Positions 19,834 through 28,838 are shown, numbered from the stretch's first letter. The stretch: 64,000 nt of DNA from Gemmatimonadota bacterium (GCA_028874905.1 JAPPGZ010000071.1:1-64000), one strand, 5' to 3'. Notes: generated by a model not told the origin, from the sequence alone. Numbers and translations: made by a program.

Positions 19834-21080
19834 GGGCTGGACCTCCTTGCGAGGTGTTCGTCGATGCCGGCTACGATGGCCGGCAGATCCGGGGGCTCGT
19901 TTCTCAGGCCTTGCCGCACCTTGTTCAGCGGGCTGTTGCGGCCCTCCGAGGCCGCAAGTCTTTGCAACATCGCGTCGGCTTCGGCCCTGTCACGGGGCGG
20001 TGGGTGGCGTGTGGCCCGCGCGAGCCGGGACAGCAGCCGCAAGGCGGCGGTTTGGGTGGCGCCCGCCTTGCGATAGAGGTCACCCAGCGCCGAGACGTGC
20101 TCCAGTGGCGACCTGCGTTCGCGGTCGGGCGGGGCCACGCGCGGCATCGGCGCTCCGAAGCGAAGCCCCACGCAGGCGAGGATCAGAAAGCCCAGCACGA
20201 TGAAGTGCAGGAGCGCCCGGCCGCCGGGGCTGTCAAGGAAGAAGTTCCTGACCACCTGGGCGCGCGTGAGCGACCCACGGATTCCCTGGTGGTATTCGGC
20301 GAAAAAGACGGTGTCGTCCGGCGCGGTATGGGCGAGGGCCGCCCTGACAGCGAGGACCGCGAGGGGGTCATCGCCCGCCCGCTCATTGGAGAGCGGTGCC
20401 GCGCTTGTCAGCATCACCACCCGCCCCTCGCCCAGCACGAGCTCCGCAGCAGCGGTCCACGTCTCCTCGTCGGAGTCCTTCGCCGTCAGCAGGCGCTGGA
20501 CATCTTCGACCCGGGCCGCGACCGAATCATCGTCCACCCCCAGTACGCGGAAGCCGTGATCGACGCGGCCGGGCGGTCCAAGCCCCTCTGTCAGGGCATG
20601 GTCTGTCCACGCGGCGTGCGGCAGGCTATCACCACGGAACTCCTCCAGCGGCGACCGCTCGCGAAAGTACACGCCGAGCGAGTCGACCAGAGGAGTTTGC
20701 AGCGGGTGCGGCGCCGACGGGGCAAGAAAAGGAGAGTAGAGCAGCGTGCCGCCGCCCCTCACGTGGTCCAATAGAGCGTGGACCTCGCGTGGCGTCGCGA
20801 ACAGTCGCGGACGCAGCAGAACAATGGTGCCGCGGACCGGGTCGGCGTCCGCCAGCGGCGTATTGCGTGGACGGGTGTGCCGACCCAGGTGCTCGATCCC
20901 GCGAGCGAAGGCGGCCACACCGTCCGGGGTCGTCCGCAGTGAACTGCGCTGCAGGCTCGTCGCGCGCTGGCCCTGAGGCCGGGCCAGGAATCCGACCCCC
21001 AGCGCGAAGACCAGGACCACAATCACCCACAGGGTGGGTCGCCGCCACCGCGCCCCGGGTCCGCCGGGGGGATCACTCAT
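19830..21080 (-). CDS. DUF4350 domain membrane protein
   Basis: A 416-residue protein with a transmembrane helix at residues 16-33, an extracytoplasmic or periplasmic DUF4350 region, and a second helix near residue 300 ([17 protein letters not shown]). The domain contains the typical [15 protein letters not shown] segment, resembling ThuA/GATase-like folds, and ends in a cytoplasmic tail. I chose ATG at 21080 because it overlaps the DUF4129 stop (21073) by 8 nt. An in-frame start 24 codons upstream would run deep into DUF4129. The family has no assigned activity but belongs with MoxR/DUF58. Confidence 0.82.
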   Translation of the reverse strand: MSDPPGGPGARWRRPTLWVIVVLVFALGVGFLARPQGQRATSLQRSSLRTTPDGVAAFARGIEHLGRHTRPRNTPLADADPVRGTIVLLRPRLFATPREVHALLDHVRGGGTLLYSPFLAPSAPHPLQTPLVDSLGVYFRERSPLEEFRGDSLPHAAWTDHALTEGLGPPGRVDHGFRVLGVDDDSVAARVEDVQRLLTAKDSDEETWTAAAELVLGEGRVVMLTSAAPLSNERAGDDPLAVLAVRAALAHTAPDDTVFFAEYHQGIRGSLTRAQVVRNFFLDSPGGRALLHFIVLGFLILACVGLRFGAPMPRVAPPDRERRSPLEHVSALGDLYRKAGATQTAALRLLSRLARATRHPPPRDRAEADAMLQRLAASEGRNSPLNKVRQGLRNEPPDLPAIVAGIDEHLARRSSP

Positions 21081-21735
21081 CGGACCTCGACTCGCCCGCT
21101 GGCTGGCTGGCGGGGCACCCCGCTTCCCTGGCCAGACTCTCAAGGCCTGCATACTCCGAGACCGTAGGCCGGTCCCGTCCGAAGGCGAGATTCTGGAAGG
21201 CGATCAGGAACCTGGCGCCCGGATTCATCGATTCCCGGACACTGGTCCGGTCCCGGGCCAGTTCAAGCGCGTAGTCGCCGGGGGTCTTGGAGTTGTGGAA
21301 GGAAAGGGTCCCCTGCTGTTCAAGAGTCAGCAGGAATCCCTGGTAGAGCGCGGTTGCGGCCGGGCGTAACTCGCCCTGGATCGCCCGTTCACTCGCCAGC
21401 CTCAGCCAGTCACCGGCCTTCCGCGGTGGCTTTTCGGAAGTCAGCCCCGGCTCGTCGCCTTCGCGTCCGGGAAGCAACCCCCGGCCATGTCTGGACACGA
21501 CGATGGCCGCGGCCACGAGTACCGCAAGCGGGACGACGATCACAAGGATCTCCGCGAACCCCTCGATACCGTCGCCCGTCAGGCGTTGCAGCCAGCTCCA
21601 TAGTTGGCCGAGTCTCTGCCAGACCCACGTCAAGACCTGCCACCTTCCCGGTTCCTCGAAAGTCGCGAACTCGGGGCTGGCCAGGATCTCCCGGAGTGTC
21701 CGCGAGACTTCGTGCGGGTCAGGGAGCTGATTCAC
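21073..21735 (-). CDS. DUF4129 domain membrane protein
   Basis: A 220-residue protein with one transmembrane helix at 60-81 and a C-terminal cytoplasmic DUF4129 domain. That domain carries the transglutaminase-associated helical signature: AGDWLRLASERAIQGELRPAATALYQGFLLTLEQQG then TPGDYALEL. No transglutaminase domain is present. The N-terminal 60 residues contain the amphipathic segment typical of the family (FATFEEPGRWQ). It lies between the membrane protein and DUF4350 genes with overlaps on both sides, so all five are translated from one mRNA. Confidence 0.82.
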   Translation of the reverse strand: MNQLPDPHEVSRTLREILASPEFATFEEPGRWQVLTWVWQRLGQLWSWLQRLTGDGIEGFAEILVIVVPLAVLVAAAIVVSRHGRGLLPGREGDEPGLTSEKPPRKAGDWLRLASERAIQGELRPAATALYQGFLLTLEQQGTLSFHNSKTPGDYALELARDRTSVRESMNPGARFLIAFQNLAFGRDRPTVSEYAGLESLAREAGCPASQPAGESRSDE

Positions 21736-22643
21736 GGGGTGCCGGAATCCATGATCCCCGCCGCCGTCTCCAGATCAAACGCTTCCTTGCGAACACGGCG
21801 ATCATGAAAGAGCATCAGGATGCTCCCCACCATGAAGGGGGTCGTCAGCGGCGAAATGACGAAACTGGCCGTGTTGAGCAGCCATTGTTTGCCTGAGTCG
21901 ATGGTGCCGAGTTCCTCCGGTGAGAGGAAGAGGTTGTCGATGCCGAACATGGCCTGGACCGCGAAGCCGGGCGCGAGGTTGATGATCTGGGCGACGCACA
22001 TGATGCCGATGACCCGCAGCCATCCTCCGTTGCAGAGACTCAGGGAGCGGCGCAGTGCGTCAAAGGCGGGCCGGTCCTCGATAATCACCGCCGGCAGGAT
22101 CCCGAAGGTCGCGGCAAGCCAGGCGAGCCCCACCGCCATGATCGGCAGCAGAAATCCGAGGAACGCCACGATCGCCAGCAGGGCGTTGCCGGTTCCGATT
22201 AGGGGTCCGGTGACGATGGCGCTGACCATCAGGACCACGACGCCGACGACGATGAAACCGAAGAGGGCGACCAGCGCCGCCCCCGCGGCGCGAGGCAGGT
22301 ACCGTATTGCGTCCAGGTAGGCCCGGCCCACCGATGCCGGCCTTTCCCCGATCCGCTCGACCATCGCCGCGGCGACTGCCAGCACGCCCACCCAGGCGAT
22401 CGCCCCCGATACGATCCCTACCGCGAGCACAATGGGCAGCTCCGCGAAGAACGCGTCGAAACCGGAGGCGCCGTCCTCCAGCAGACTGGACAGCTCCGGC
22501 TCGAAGAGCAGGGTGAGGATGTAACCCGGCAGCGCCCCTGCCAGTGCGATCAGATAGTAGAGGCCGAAATCGCGGCGGTAGAGCTGTACCGCGCCGTCGA
22601 GGATCTCGCCGAATCCAAGGGGCCGAAGTGGTATTGTAGACAT
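21732..22643 (-). CDS. multi-pass membrane protein, first gene of the MoxR operon
   Basis: A 303-residue protein with about six transmembrane helices. It resembles the glycerophosphoryl-diester-phosphodiesterase membrane domain/DUF975-like proteins that commonly lead MoxR-DUF4129 operons (LRPLGFGEILDGAVQLYRRDF at the N-terminus is the recognisable motif). No catalytic residues are seen. It overlaps DUF4129 by 4 nt. The divergent promoter region towards the DUF1028 gene contains a short MITE-like repeat. Confidence 0.72.
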   Translation of the reverse strand: MSTIPLRPLGFGEILDGAVQLYRRDFGLYYLIALAGALPGYILTLLFEPELSSLLEDGASGFDAFFAELPIVLAVGIVSGAIAWVGVLAVAAAMVERIGERPASVGRAYLDAIRYLPRAAGAALVALFGFIVVGVVVLMVSAIVTGPLIGTGNALLAIVAFLGFLLPIMAVGLAWLAATFGILPAVIIEDRPAFDALRRSLSLCNGGWLRVIGIMCVAQIINLAPGFAVQAMFGIDNLFLSPEELGTIDSGKQWLLNTASFVISPLTTPFMVGSILMLFHDRRVRKEAFDLETAAGIMDSGTP

Positions 22644-22689
22644 CGCGGGAACCTATCCGATGGGCTGGTGGTGACGCCAGATTCCCTGG

Positions 22690-22744
22690 CAGTCCGTGGA
22701 CACAATCCCCCCGGCATTCGGGCGGCCATATCCACAGACTGCTG
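22690..22744 (+). repeat. MITE-like repeat, short copy
   Basis: CAGTCCGTGGA (22690-22700) and TCCACAGACTG (22731-22741) form an 11-bp inverted repeat with one mismatch. The first 36 nt (to the GGGCGG at 22720-22725) are almost identical to the start of the 245-bp element at 26939. The last 15 nt match that element's end, including TATCCAC and ACTGCTG. It looks like a version whose centre is deleted. It lies 29 nt before the DUF1028 start codon and would form a hairpin in that mRNA leader. Confidence 0.7.
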
Positions 22745-22772
22745 TAGAGCCAAACCGATGAGGAGGGTCGTC

Positions 22773-23564
22773 ATGAGAATGATCGCGAGGATTGCAGCAC
22801 TACTGGTGGTGTGCAGCGTGCGGGAAGCTCCACCCGTCGCGGCGCAGTCGGATGCCCAGGAGCCCGCGGGAGCGCGGGGTGCCGCGGCCGATCCGTACGT
22901 GGGGACGTTTTCCATCGTCGGATTCGACCCGGGGACTGGCGAGGTGGGCGTGGCGGTGCAGTCGCGCGTCTTCTCGGTAGGCAACGGCGTCATCTGGGGA
23001 GAGGCGGGGGTCGGGGTTGTCGCCACGCAGGCGATTGTCGACGTGAGCTACGGTCCCCAGGGGCTTCAGCTTCTGAAGGAGGGGTACTCGCCCGCGGAGG
23101 CGGTCCGTGAGATCCTCACGCGCGACCCGGACCCGGACCCGGAGCGGTGGACCCGCGAGGGCAGGCAGTTCTCCATTATGAATGCGCGCGGCGAGGTGGC
23201 GACCCACACGGGTTCCCGCGCCAGTGAATGGGCGGGACACCGCATCGGTGAGCACTGCTCGGCCCAGGGCAACATCCTGGCGGGTCCGCAGGTGGTCGAC
23301 GACATGGTAGAGGCATTCGAGTCGACGGGGGGCCACCTGTCGCTCCGCCTGCAGGCCGCCCTGGAGGCCGGTCAGGCGGCGGGCGGCGACACGCGCGGCA
23401 TGCAGTCGGCCGCGATGCTGGTTGTCAGGGAGGGTGGGGGAGTGTGGCTCAACAACGATGTCGTGCTCCGGTTGCAGGTGGACGATCATCCGGAACCCAT
23501 CGCCGAGCTGCGCCGCCTCGTGGAAATGGCCGCCGCCCAGCGGGAACGGCGCCGCCGCCGCTGA
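22773..23564 (+). CDS. secreted DUF1028 (Ntn-hydrolase-like) protein
   Basis: A 263-residue protein with a signal peptide (MRMIARIAALLVVCSV, cleavage near AAQ) and a DUF1028 domain. Recognisable blocks are DPYVGTFSIVGFDPGTGEVGVAVQSR, GVIWGEAGVGVVATQA and HCSAQGNILAG. DUF1028 proteins share the Ntn-hydrolase fold, and some are proposed to act on peptides or amides. I chose ATG at 22773 because AGGAGG lies 6 nt upstream at 22761-22766 and a signal peptide follows at once. Earlier in-frame starts run into the repeat at 22690-22744. Confidence 0.85.
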   Translation: MRMIARIAALLVVCSVREAPPVAAQSDAQEPAGARGAAADPYVGTFSIVGFDPGTGEVGVAVQSRVFSVGNGVIWGEAGVGVVATQAIVDVSYGPQGLQLLKEGYSPAEAVREILTRDPDPDPERWTREGRQFSIMNARGEVATHTGSRASEWAGHRIGEHCSAQGNILAGPQVVDDMVEAFESTGGHLSLRLQAALEAGQAAGGDTRGMQSAAMLVVREGGGVWLNNDVVLRLQVDDHPEPIAELRRLVEMAAAQRERRRRR

Positions 23565-23640
23565 GGCGCGTGATCCGGCGCGGAAAGCCGCGGATGCTCA
23601 GCGCCGGCAGCGTCCATGGCGGATCGCGTCACCTCGACCG

Positions 23641-24501
23641 TCAACGCCGGCGCAGTCCCCTCAGGACGGCGAGGTTGCGTCGATCCGCCGTGACACCGTC
23701 GTTGCCCTTGGGTGTCTCCAGGACTTTGGGCACTCGGCGAAAGCGGTTCGCGTTCATCAGGCGGCGGAAGGGCTCCAGCCCGATCGTGCCTTCGCCGATG
23801 TTCTCGTGACGGTCGAGGCGCGACCCGAAGGCCGCCTTCGCGTCGTTGAGATGGAAGAGATCGATCCGGTGGGCTCCGAAGGTGTCATCCGCGCGCATCC
23901 ACACGCCGTCGAAGTCGTCGGCGAGATCCAGTCCCCCCACCCAGGCATGGCAGGTGTCGAAGCAGACGCCGACACGCCCCGCCGCCGGTCCGGGAAGTCT
24001 GCGAATGATGCCGTGCAGCTCCTCGAAGGTGCCGCCGACCGAGGTGCCGGCACCGGCGGTCAGCTCCAGCAGCACCTGCGGCCCGTCCGGAACCGCTTCC
24101 AGGGCCTGGGCGATTGCCACCGCGTTGCGTTCGATGCCGCTGTCCGCGTCGCCGTCGGTAGCATTGCCGGGATGCGTGACGACGGCGTCCAGACCGAGGC
24201 GGGCGCCTCGCTCGAGTTCGCTCCGGAAGCAGTCGGCCGAGCGGCGCCAGAGCGTCGGATCCGGGCTCGCGAGATTGATCAGGTACGAGTCGTGCGAGGC
24301 GGTGAACCAGGCTCCGCCGCGCTTGACTGCAGCCCGAAAGCCGGTCACGACGTCCGTGTCCAGTATCGGGTCGGCCCACCGGCTGGGCTGCTTGGTGAAG
24401 ACCTGGAAGACGCCGGCGCCGATCTCGCCGGCCCGCCCCGGCGCGCGGTGGATGCCTCCGGCTGTGGAGACGTGCGCACCGAGTTCGTCGTAGGTGGACA
24501 T
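23641..24501 (-). CDS. nfo: endonuclease IV (deoxyribonuclease IV)
   Basis: AP endonuclease of base-excision repair that cuts 5' of abasic sites. The 286-residue TIM-barrel protein shows ELGAHVSTAGGIHRAP, VTHPGNATD, ELTAGAGTSVGGTFEEL, VCFDTCHAWVGGLDLADDF and HLNDAKAAFGSRLDRHENIGEG, which carry the zinc ligands. The usual ENTAGQG is ELTAGAG here, a mild variation. I chose ATG at 24501 to match the family N-terminus. It is transcribed towards the DUF1028 gene and away from the S46 peptidase gene. Confidence 0.93.
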   Translation of the reverse strand: MSTYDELGAHVSTAGGIHRAPGRAGEIGAGVFQVFTKQPSRWADPILDTDVVTGFRAAVKRGGAWFTASHDSYLINLASPDPTLWRRSADCFRSELERGARLGLDAVVTHPGNATDGDADSGIERNAVAIAQALEAVPDGPQVLLELTAGAGTSVGGTFEELHGIIRRLPGPAAGRVGVCFDTCHAWVGGLDLADDFDGVWMRADDTFGAHRIDLFHLNDAKAAFGSRLDRHENIGEGTIGLEPFRRLMNANRFRRVPKVLETPKGNDGVTADRRNLAVLRGLRRR

Positions 24502-24640
24502 GTTCCCTAACGTCCGTGGCGCCGGAAAGGCGGGCAAGATCACTTGCACATGGGTGCGCGGCGGCTTGACCTTTCCAGAACCTGACGTTGCCCGGGCACA
24601 GCGGCCCTGGCACCGCGCCCATGCCAACAGGACAGGTTCA

Positions 24641-26938
24641 ATGCTCACCGGCTCGATTCACCGCACCCCATCGGCCCGAGGCAGAAGTCCGGGCTTGCTC
24701 TTGATCGGGGTTCTCGCTCTGTCGCTGGCGGGCTGCGCCGGCGGCACCCCGGTCGGGCCCGCCGTGCCCCGGCCCCCGACCGACATGGATGCGCCGCCGG
24801 CGGGCGCGGAGGCCCCCACGCTTGCCGGCGACCCATTGTCCACGGAAGAGGCCGCACCGCCCCCGACCGCCGCTTCCCCCACTGCCTCCCGCTTCGACAC
24901 GGTCCGCGCGGGCGCTTTCGACAACGGCAAGATGTGGACCTTCGACGCGCCGCCGACCGCCTACCTGGAGGCGACCTACGGTTTTTCGCCGGACGAAGAC
25001 TGGTACGAGCGCGCCCGTCTCGGCGCGCTCAGGATTCCCAACTGCTCGGCCTCGCTGGTTTCCCCCAACGGCCTCGTCATGACGAACCACCACTGCGCCC
25101 GCGACTTCGTCACGCAGGTGTCGAAAGAGGGCGAGAACCTCCTGGATGACGGCTTTTTTGCGGCCTCGCCGGAAGAGGAGCGCGCGGTCACCGACTTCGA
25201 AGCCGACCAGCTCATCGAAATCGTGGACGTTTCCGCCGAGATCCGGGCGGCGGTGGACGCCGTCGAGGATGCCGAGGCCCGGAGCGAGGTCCGGGACAGC
25301 CTGAGCGAGGCGGTAGCCGATCGGATCGCCGGTGAACGCGGGGGTGAGGAGGCCGGAATCGCCGTCGAGGTCGTGTCGCTCTACAACGGCGCCCTCTACT
25401 CCGCGTACGTCTTCAGGCGATACAGCCAGGCCAGGCTCGTGATGGCGCCCGAACTGCAGCTCGGCTACTTCGGCGGCGATCCGGACAACTTCACGTATCC
25501 GCGCTATTCGCTCGACTTCGCGTTCTTCCGACTCTACGGCGACGATGGTCAGCCGATCGACACCGACGACCACTTCCGCTGGAGTGCGTCCGGGGCCGCT
25601 GCCGACGACCTCGTCTTCATCATCGGCAACCCGGGCAGTACATCGCGTCTGCAGACCGTCGCCGAGCTGGAATATCGGCGCGACGTGGAAACGCCCGCGC
25701 TCCTGGCTTTTCTCGACTCGCGGATCGAGGCGATCCGGGGGTACCTCGAGGGACGCGAGGACGAAGCGGGGATCGACGTGATTCGCAACAGCGTCTTTGG
25801 TCTGCTCAATTCGCAGAAGGCTTTCCGGGGGATGCTGGAGGGACTCCAGGACCCGTATGTCATGGCGCGCCGGGCCGCCGCCGAGCGCAGCTTCCGGCGG
25901 TCCATCGAGGGCGATCCGGCGCTCGCAGAAGCGTACTTGCCGCTCTTCGCCGAAATGGCCGACCTGCAGGCGCAGAAGGCGACCATGGCGGCCGAGATCA
26001 ACGCCTTCGCCGTCTTCGGCAGCCCCGACTACGAGGCATCGACGATTCTGCGGGCCTTTGCGGCATTCCAGTACCTGGTGGGGCAGCAGAGCGGGGCGAC
26101 AGCGGAAGAACTCGACGGCTATGTCGAGCAGCTTCGCGAAGTGCCGAACCGGCCGGCCGAGCTCGACGAGGCCCTGCTGCGCGCCCGTTACGACGATGTG
26201 GTCGAGGCCTTTGGCGAGGACGACTCCGGCGTGAGGATGATTCTCCAGGGACGCAGTCCCGCGGAAGCGGCGGCGGCGTTGCTGTTCACATCGGCATTGG
26301 CCGACTCGGCGGCAGCGGAGGAGGCGTTGCTGGCCGGAGCTCTCAACCCGGCAACGGAGCCGGCGTTCACGGCGTTGCAGGGGTTCTTCGCACGGTTCGG
26401 CCCCTTCCAGGGGCTCATGGCCTCGGTGGCGCCGGAAGAAGAAGAGCTCGCGGCCCGTCTCGGGCGCGCCCGGTTCGAAGTGGACGGCACACAGGTGCCG
26501 CCGGACGCGACGTTCTCGCTCCGGCTGGCCGACGGCGTAGTTTCCGGGTACCCCTACAACGGCACGCTGGCGCCCGCCCACACCACCTTCCACGGGTTGT
26601 ACGACCGGCACTACTCGAATCCGGGCGCCGACGAATGGGCGCTTCCCGAACGGTGGAAAAGCCCGTCCGCCGATTTCGACCTGTCCACGCCGCTGAACTT
26701 TGTGAGCACCGCGGACATCATCGGCGGGAACTCGGGCTCGCCGGTGGTGAATCGCGATCTGGAGATCGTGGGTCTGGTCTTCGACGGGAACATCCAGAGC
26801 CTGCCGGGAGACTACATCTACATGCCGGAGCTGAACCGGTCGGTTGCGGTGGACGCGCGGGGCATACTGGAGGCCTTGCGTGACATCTACGGTGCCGGAT
26901 GGATTGCCGAGGAACTCACCACCGGCCGTCTGCCCTGA
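24641..26938 (+). CDS. S46 family dipeptidyl peptidase, lipoprotein
   Basis: Serine peptidase of the DPP7/DPP11 family that removes dipeptides in the periplasm. Here it is predicted to be membrane-attached: LALSLAGC is a lipobox with Cys32. The catalytic histidine region is MTNHHCARDF (residues 150-152 are HHC) and the nucleophile is S700 in IGGNSGSPVVNRDLEIVG. The 765-residue length fits the family. A long low-complexity proline/alanine linker (about 33-80) separates the anchor from the enzyme. The stop codon forms part of the CTGA flanking the 245-bp repeat. Confidence 0.92.
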   Translation: MLTGSIHRTPSARGRSPGLLLIGVLALSLAGCAGGTPVGPAVPRPPTDMDAPPAGAEAPTLAGDPLSTEEAAPPPTAASPTASRFDTVRAGAFDNGKMWTFDAPPTAYLEATYGFSPDEDWYERARLGALRIPNCSASLVSPNGLVMTNHHCARDFVTQVSKEGENLLDDGFFAASPEEERAVTDFEADQLIEIVDVSAEIRAAVDAVEDAEARSEVRDSLSEAVADRIAGERGGEEAGIAVEVVSLYNGALYSAYVFRRYSQARLVMAPELQLGYFGGDPDNFTYPRYSLDFAFFRLYGDDGQPIDTDDHFRWSASGAAADDLVFIIGNPGSTSRLQTVAELEYRRDVETPALLAFLDSRIEAIRGYLEGREDEAGIDVIRNSVFGLLNSQKAFRGMLEGLQDPYVMARRAAAERSFRRSIEGDPALAEAYLPLFAEMADLQAQKATMAAEINAFAVFGSPDYEASTILRAFAAFQYLVGQQSGATAEELDGYVEQLREVPNRPAELDEALLRARYDDVVEAFGEDDSGVRMILQGRSPAEAAAALLFTSALADSAAAEEALLAGALNPATEPAFTALQGFFARFGPFQGLMASVAPEEEELAARLGRARFEVDGTQVPPDATFSLRLADGVVSGYPYNGTLAPAHTTFHGLYDRHYSNPGADEWALPERWKSPSADFDLSTPLNFVSTADIIGGNSGSPVVNRDLEIVGLVFDGNIQSLPGDYIYMPELNRSVAVDARGILEALRDIYGAGWIAEELTTGRLP

Positions 26939-27183
26939 CAGTCCGTGGACAAAATCCCCCCGGCATTCGAACGGCGATGCATCCGGGCCGGACGCTCGGC
27001 CTCACCTCTTCAACCTGTAAATCAGAGTTTACATAATGTCATGTTTACTTTACGTCTTAGTTTGTCGGGGCCGCGCTCGGCGTTGCTCCTCGGGCCCGTA
27101 GCGCCGCTAATGGCCCTTCGTTGCGCCTTGCCGACCCGGCGTCTCGCCGCTCTCGGTGCGCGGGCGGCTTTATCCACGGACTG
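26939..27183 (+). mobile_element. MITE-like element, long copy (245 bp)
   Basis: Bounded by CAGTCCGTGGA (26939-26949) and its perfect reverse complement TCCACGGACTG (27173-27183). Beyond the 11 perfect bases the ends remain similar for about 22 bp (left ACAAAATCCCCCC, right reverse complement ATAAAGCCGCCCG). CTGA occurs directly on both sides (26935-26938 and 27184-27187), as expected for a 4-bp target duplication. The element has no plausible gene: an 80-codon frame inside has no ribosome-binding site and no recognisable content. It contains an AT-rich island at 27009-27060. A 55-bp derivative lies at 22690. Confidence 0.7.
27009..27037 (+). promoter_or_regulatory. candidate promoter with palindromic operator inside the repeat
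   Basis: TTCAAC (27009-27014) and CATAAT (27032-27037) are separated by 17 nt and could be -35/-10 elements directed at the SDR gene. The spacer carries TGTAAA-TCAGAG-TTTACA (27016-27033), a perfect palindrome with 6-bp arms. A further GTTTAC occurs at 27043-27048. The stretch is strikingly AT-rich against the surrounding GC-rich DNA. Confidence 0.4.
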
Positions 27184-27196
27184 CTGAGCCGCGGCG

Positions 27197-27958
27197 ATGG
27201 CAGGTGAACGACGGGTGGCTCTCGTGACAGGTGCCTCGTCCGGAATCGGGCGAGGTCTGGCCATTCGCCTGGCACAGGACGGATACGCCGTAGGCCTTTT
27301 GGCCCGCCGAGCGCGTCACCTGCGCGAGGTGGCCGCCGAAATCGAGGGGTGCGGCGGGAGCGCGTCCGTTCACCGCTGCGACGTCGCCGAACGCGAGAAG
27401 GTGCTCGACGCCGTCCAGGACTGCGAGGCCGAGCTGGGCCCGGTGGACCTCCTCGTTGCCAACGCCGGGATGGGATCGCACATGCCCGTCGAGGAGCTGA
27501 ACGGTGACGAGATCGAGCTCGTGATGCGGGTCAATTTCCTGGGCGCCGTGCACACGGTCGACGCTCTGCTTCCGACGATGCTGTCCCGGGGGTCGGGGCA
27601 CCTGGTGGCGGTGGCCAGTCTCGCGGGTTACTGCGGATTGCCGCGGCGGTCGGCCTACTGCGCGTCGAAGGCCGCCATGATCGGCTTTTTTGAGAGCCTG
27701 CGCCTGGATCTTCGTCCCAGTGGCATTGCCGTGACCATAGTCAGCCCGGGATTCATCCGCACCGAGATGACCGGGGGCGAGGGCTCGGTTCGGCCATTCA
27801 TGGTGGAGCTGGAGCCCGCCGTGGACCGTATCGCCGGCGCGATCCGGGCTCGTCGCCGGTCGCTCGCTTTCCCGTGGCAGATGGCGTTGCCGGCCACCCT
27901 GGCAAGATCGCTGCCGCCCGCACTGTTCGATTTCGTGGCGCGCCGGATTCGTCACTAG
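27197..27958 (+). CDS. short-chain dehydrogenase/reductase
   Basis: A 253-residue NAD(P)-dependent oxidoreductase of the classical SDR type. The cofactor loop is LVTGASSGIGRGLA (10-23), followed by NAGMG and the active-site YCASKAA (YxxxK) with a serine in VAVASLAG. A hydrophobic C-terminal segment (WQMALPATLARSLPPALFDFVARR) suggests weak membrane association, as in lipid-active SDRs. The substrate is not evident. The ATG lies 13 nt after the repeat element, which probably supplies its 5' leader. It ends 31 nt before the GDPD start. Confidence 0.88.
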   Translation: MAGERRVALVTGASSGIGRGLAIRLAQDGYAVGLLARRARHLREVAAEIEGCGGSASVHRCDVAEREKVLDAVQDCEAELGPVDLLVANAGMGSHMPVEELNGDEIELVMRVNFLGAVHTVDALLPTMLSRGSGHLVAVASLAGYCGLPRRSAYCASKAAMIGFFESLRLDLRPSGIAVTIVSPGFIRTEMTGGEGSVRPFMVELEPAVDRIAGAIRARRRSLAFPWQMALPATLARSLPPALFDFVARRIRH

Positions 27959-27989
27959 TATCGTGTTCCGGAGGTTTGGAGGATCACCC

Positions 27990-28838
27990 GTGAGTCCGTT
28001 CCGCCCACGTCCGGGTCACGCGTTCTTTGGCGGCGCCCCATTGCTCATGGCACACCGCGGCGGCGCGCGGCTGCGCCCGGAGAACACCCTGGCCGCGTTT
28101 TGCTGCGCGGTGGATGACTGGGACGCCGATGTCCTCGAGATGGACGTGCGTCTCACCGCCGACGGACGGGTCGTGGTCATGCATGACGAGACCGTCGACC
28201 GCACGACCGACGGCACAGGGGCCGTGCACGAGATGAGTTGGAGCGAGATCCGGAAACTGGACGCGGGCTACCGCTTTCTCGACCTCGCCGGACAACCCTC
28301 CCACCGCGGGCGCGGCGTTCACATTCCCCTGTTTGACGAAGTCCTCGAGACCTTCCCACGGACGCGCATCATTGTCGAGCCCAAAGCCGCGGGAACCGCC
28401 GGTCCCCTGGTGCGGGCGATCCGGTCGGCCAACGCGGCGCACCGCGTCCTCATCGGAGCCGAATACGAGGCCACGCGGGTCGCGGCACGGGGCTATCCCG
28501 GGCCCTGGGGTGCATCGCGCAGACAGATCGTGCCGTTTTGGGTCCTGCACCGGGTCCCGGTCGTTGGACGGTGGTATGTCCCCGCCGCGGACGCCTTTCA
28601 GGTCCCCGAACGGTCCGGACGGCTGCGCGTGCTCACGCCGGCATTCGTCCGCGCCGCCCACGCCGCCAACATGCCCGTGCATGTCTGGACGGTCGACGAT
28701 CCGAGCGACATGCGGAGGCTGCTGGATTGGGGCGTCGACGGCATTCAGACCGATCGCCCCGACGTTCTGGCCGAGGTGCTGTCAGAAGTCGTCGGGCGTC
28801 CGCCGGCTCCGGCGGTCGCCGCGAGGCGAGATCCGTGA
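27990..28838 (+). CDS. glycerophosphodiester phosphodiesterase
   Basis: Hydrolyses glycerophosphodiesters to glycerol-3-phosphate and an alcohol. The 282-residue GDPD barrel has LLMAHRGGARLRPENTLAAF with the catalytic HR and EN. LEMDVRLTADGRVVVMHDETVDRTTDGTG follows, giving the metal-binding E/D and second His. The C-terminal part has VHVWTVDDPSDMRRLLDWGVDGIQTDRPD. There is no signal peptide, so it is cytoplasmic. I chose GTG at 27990 because GGAGG sits 7 nt upstream; another GTG lies 27 nt earlier. It overlaps tilS by 4 nt. Confidence 0.9.
   Translation: MSPFRPRPGHAFFGGAPLLMAHRGGARLRPENTLAAFCCAVDDWDADVLEMDVRLTADGRVVVMHDETVDRTTDGTGAVHEMSWSEIRKLDAGYRFLDLAGQPSHRGRGVHIPLFDEVLETFPRTRIIVEPKAAGTAGPLVRAIRSANAAHRVLIGAEYEATRVAARGYPGPWGASRRQIVPFWVLHRVPVVGRWYVPAADAFQVPERSGRLRVLTPAFVRAAHAANMPVHVWTVDDPSDMRRLLDWGVDGIQTDRPDVLAEVLSEVVGRPPAPAVAARRDP

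Noticed and set aside
23565-23640. A weak hairpin between the DUF1028 gene and convergent nfo as terminator
   Set aside because: The candidate arms (GTGATCCG and CGGATCGC) have several mismatches and no T-tract.
24566-24593. TTGACC as a -35 box before the S46 peptidase gene
   Set aside because: The position 17 nt downstream (around 24589) is GC-rich and does not resemble a -10 element.
26945-27187. An 80-codon plus-strand frame inside the 245-bp repeat
   Set aside because: It has no ribosome-binding site, its ends are the inverted repeats of the element, and the sequence shows no protein-like features.
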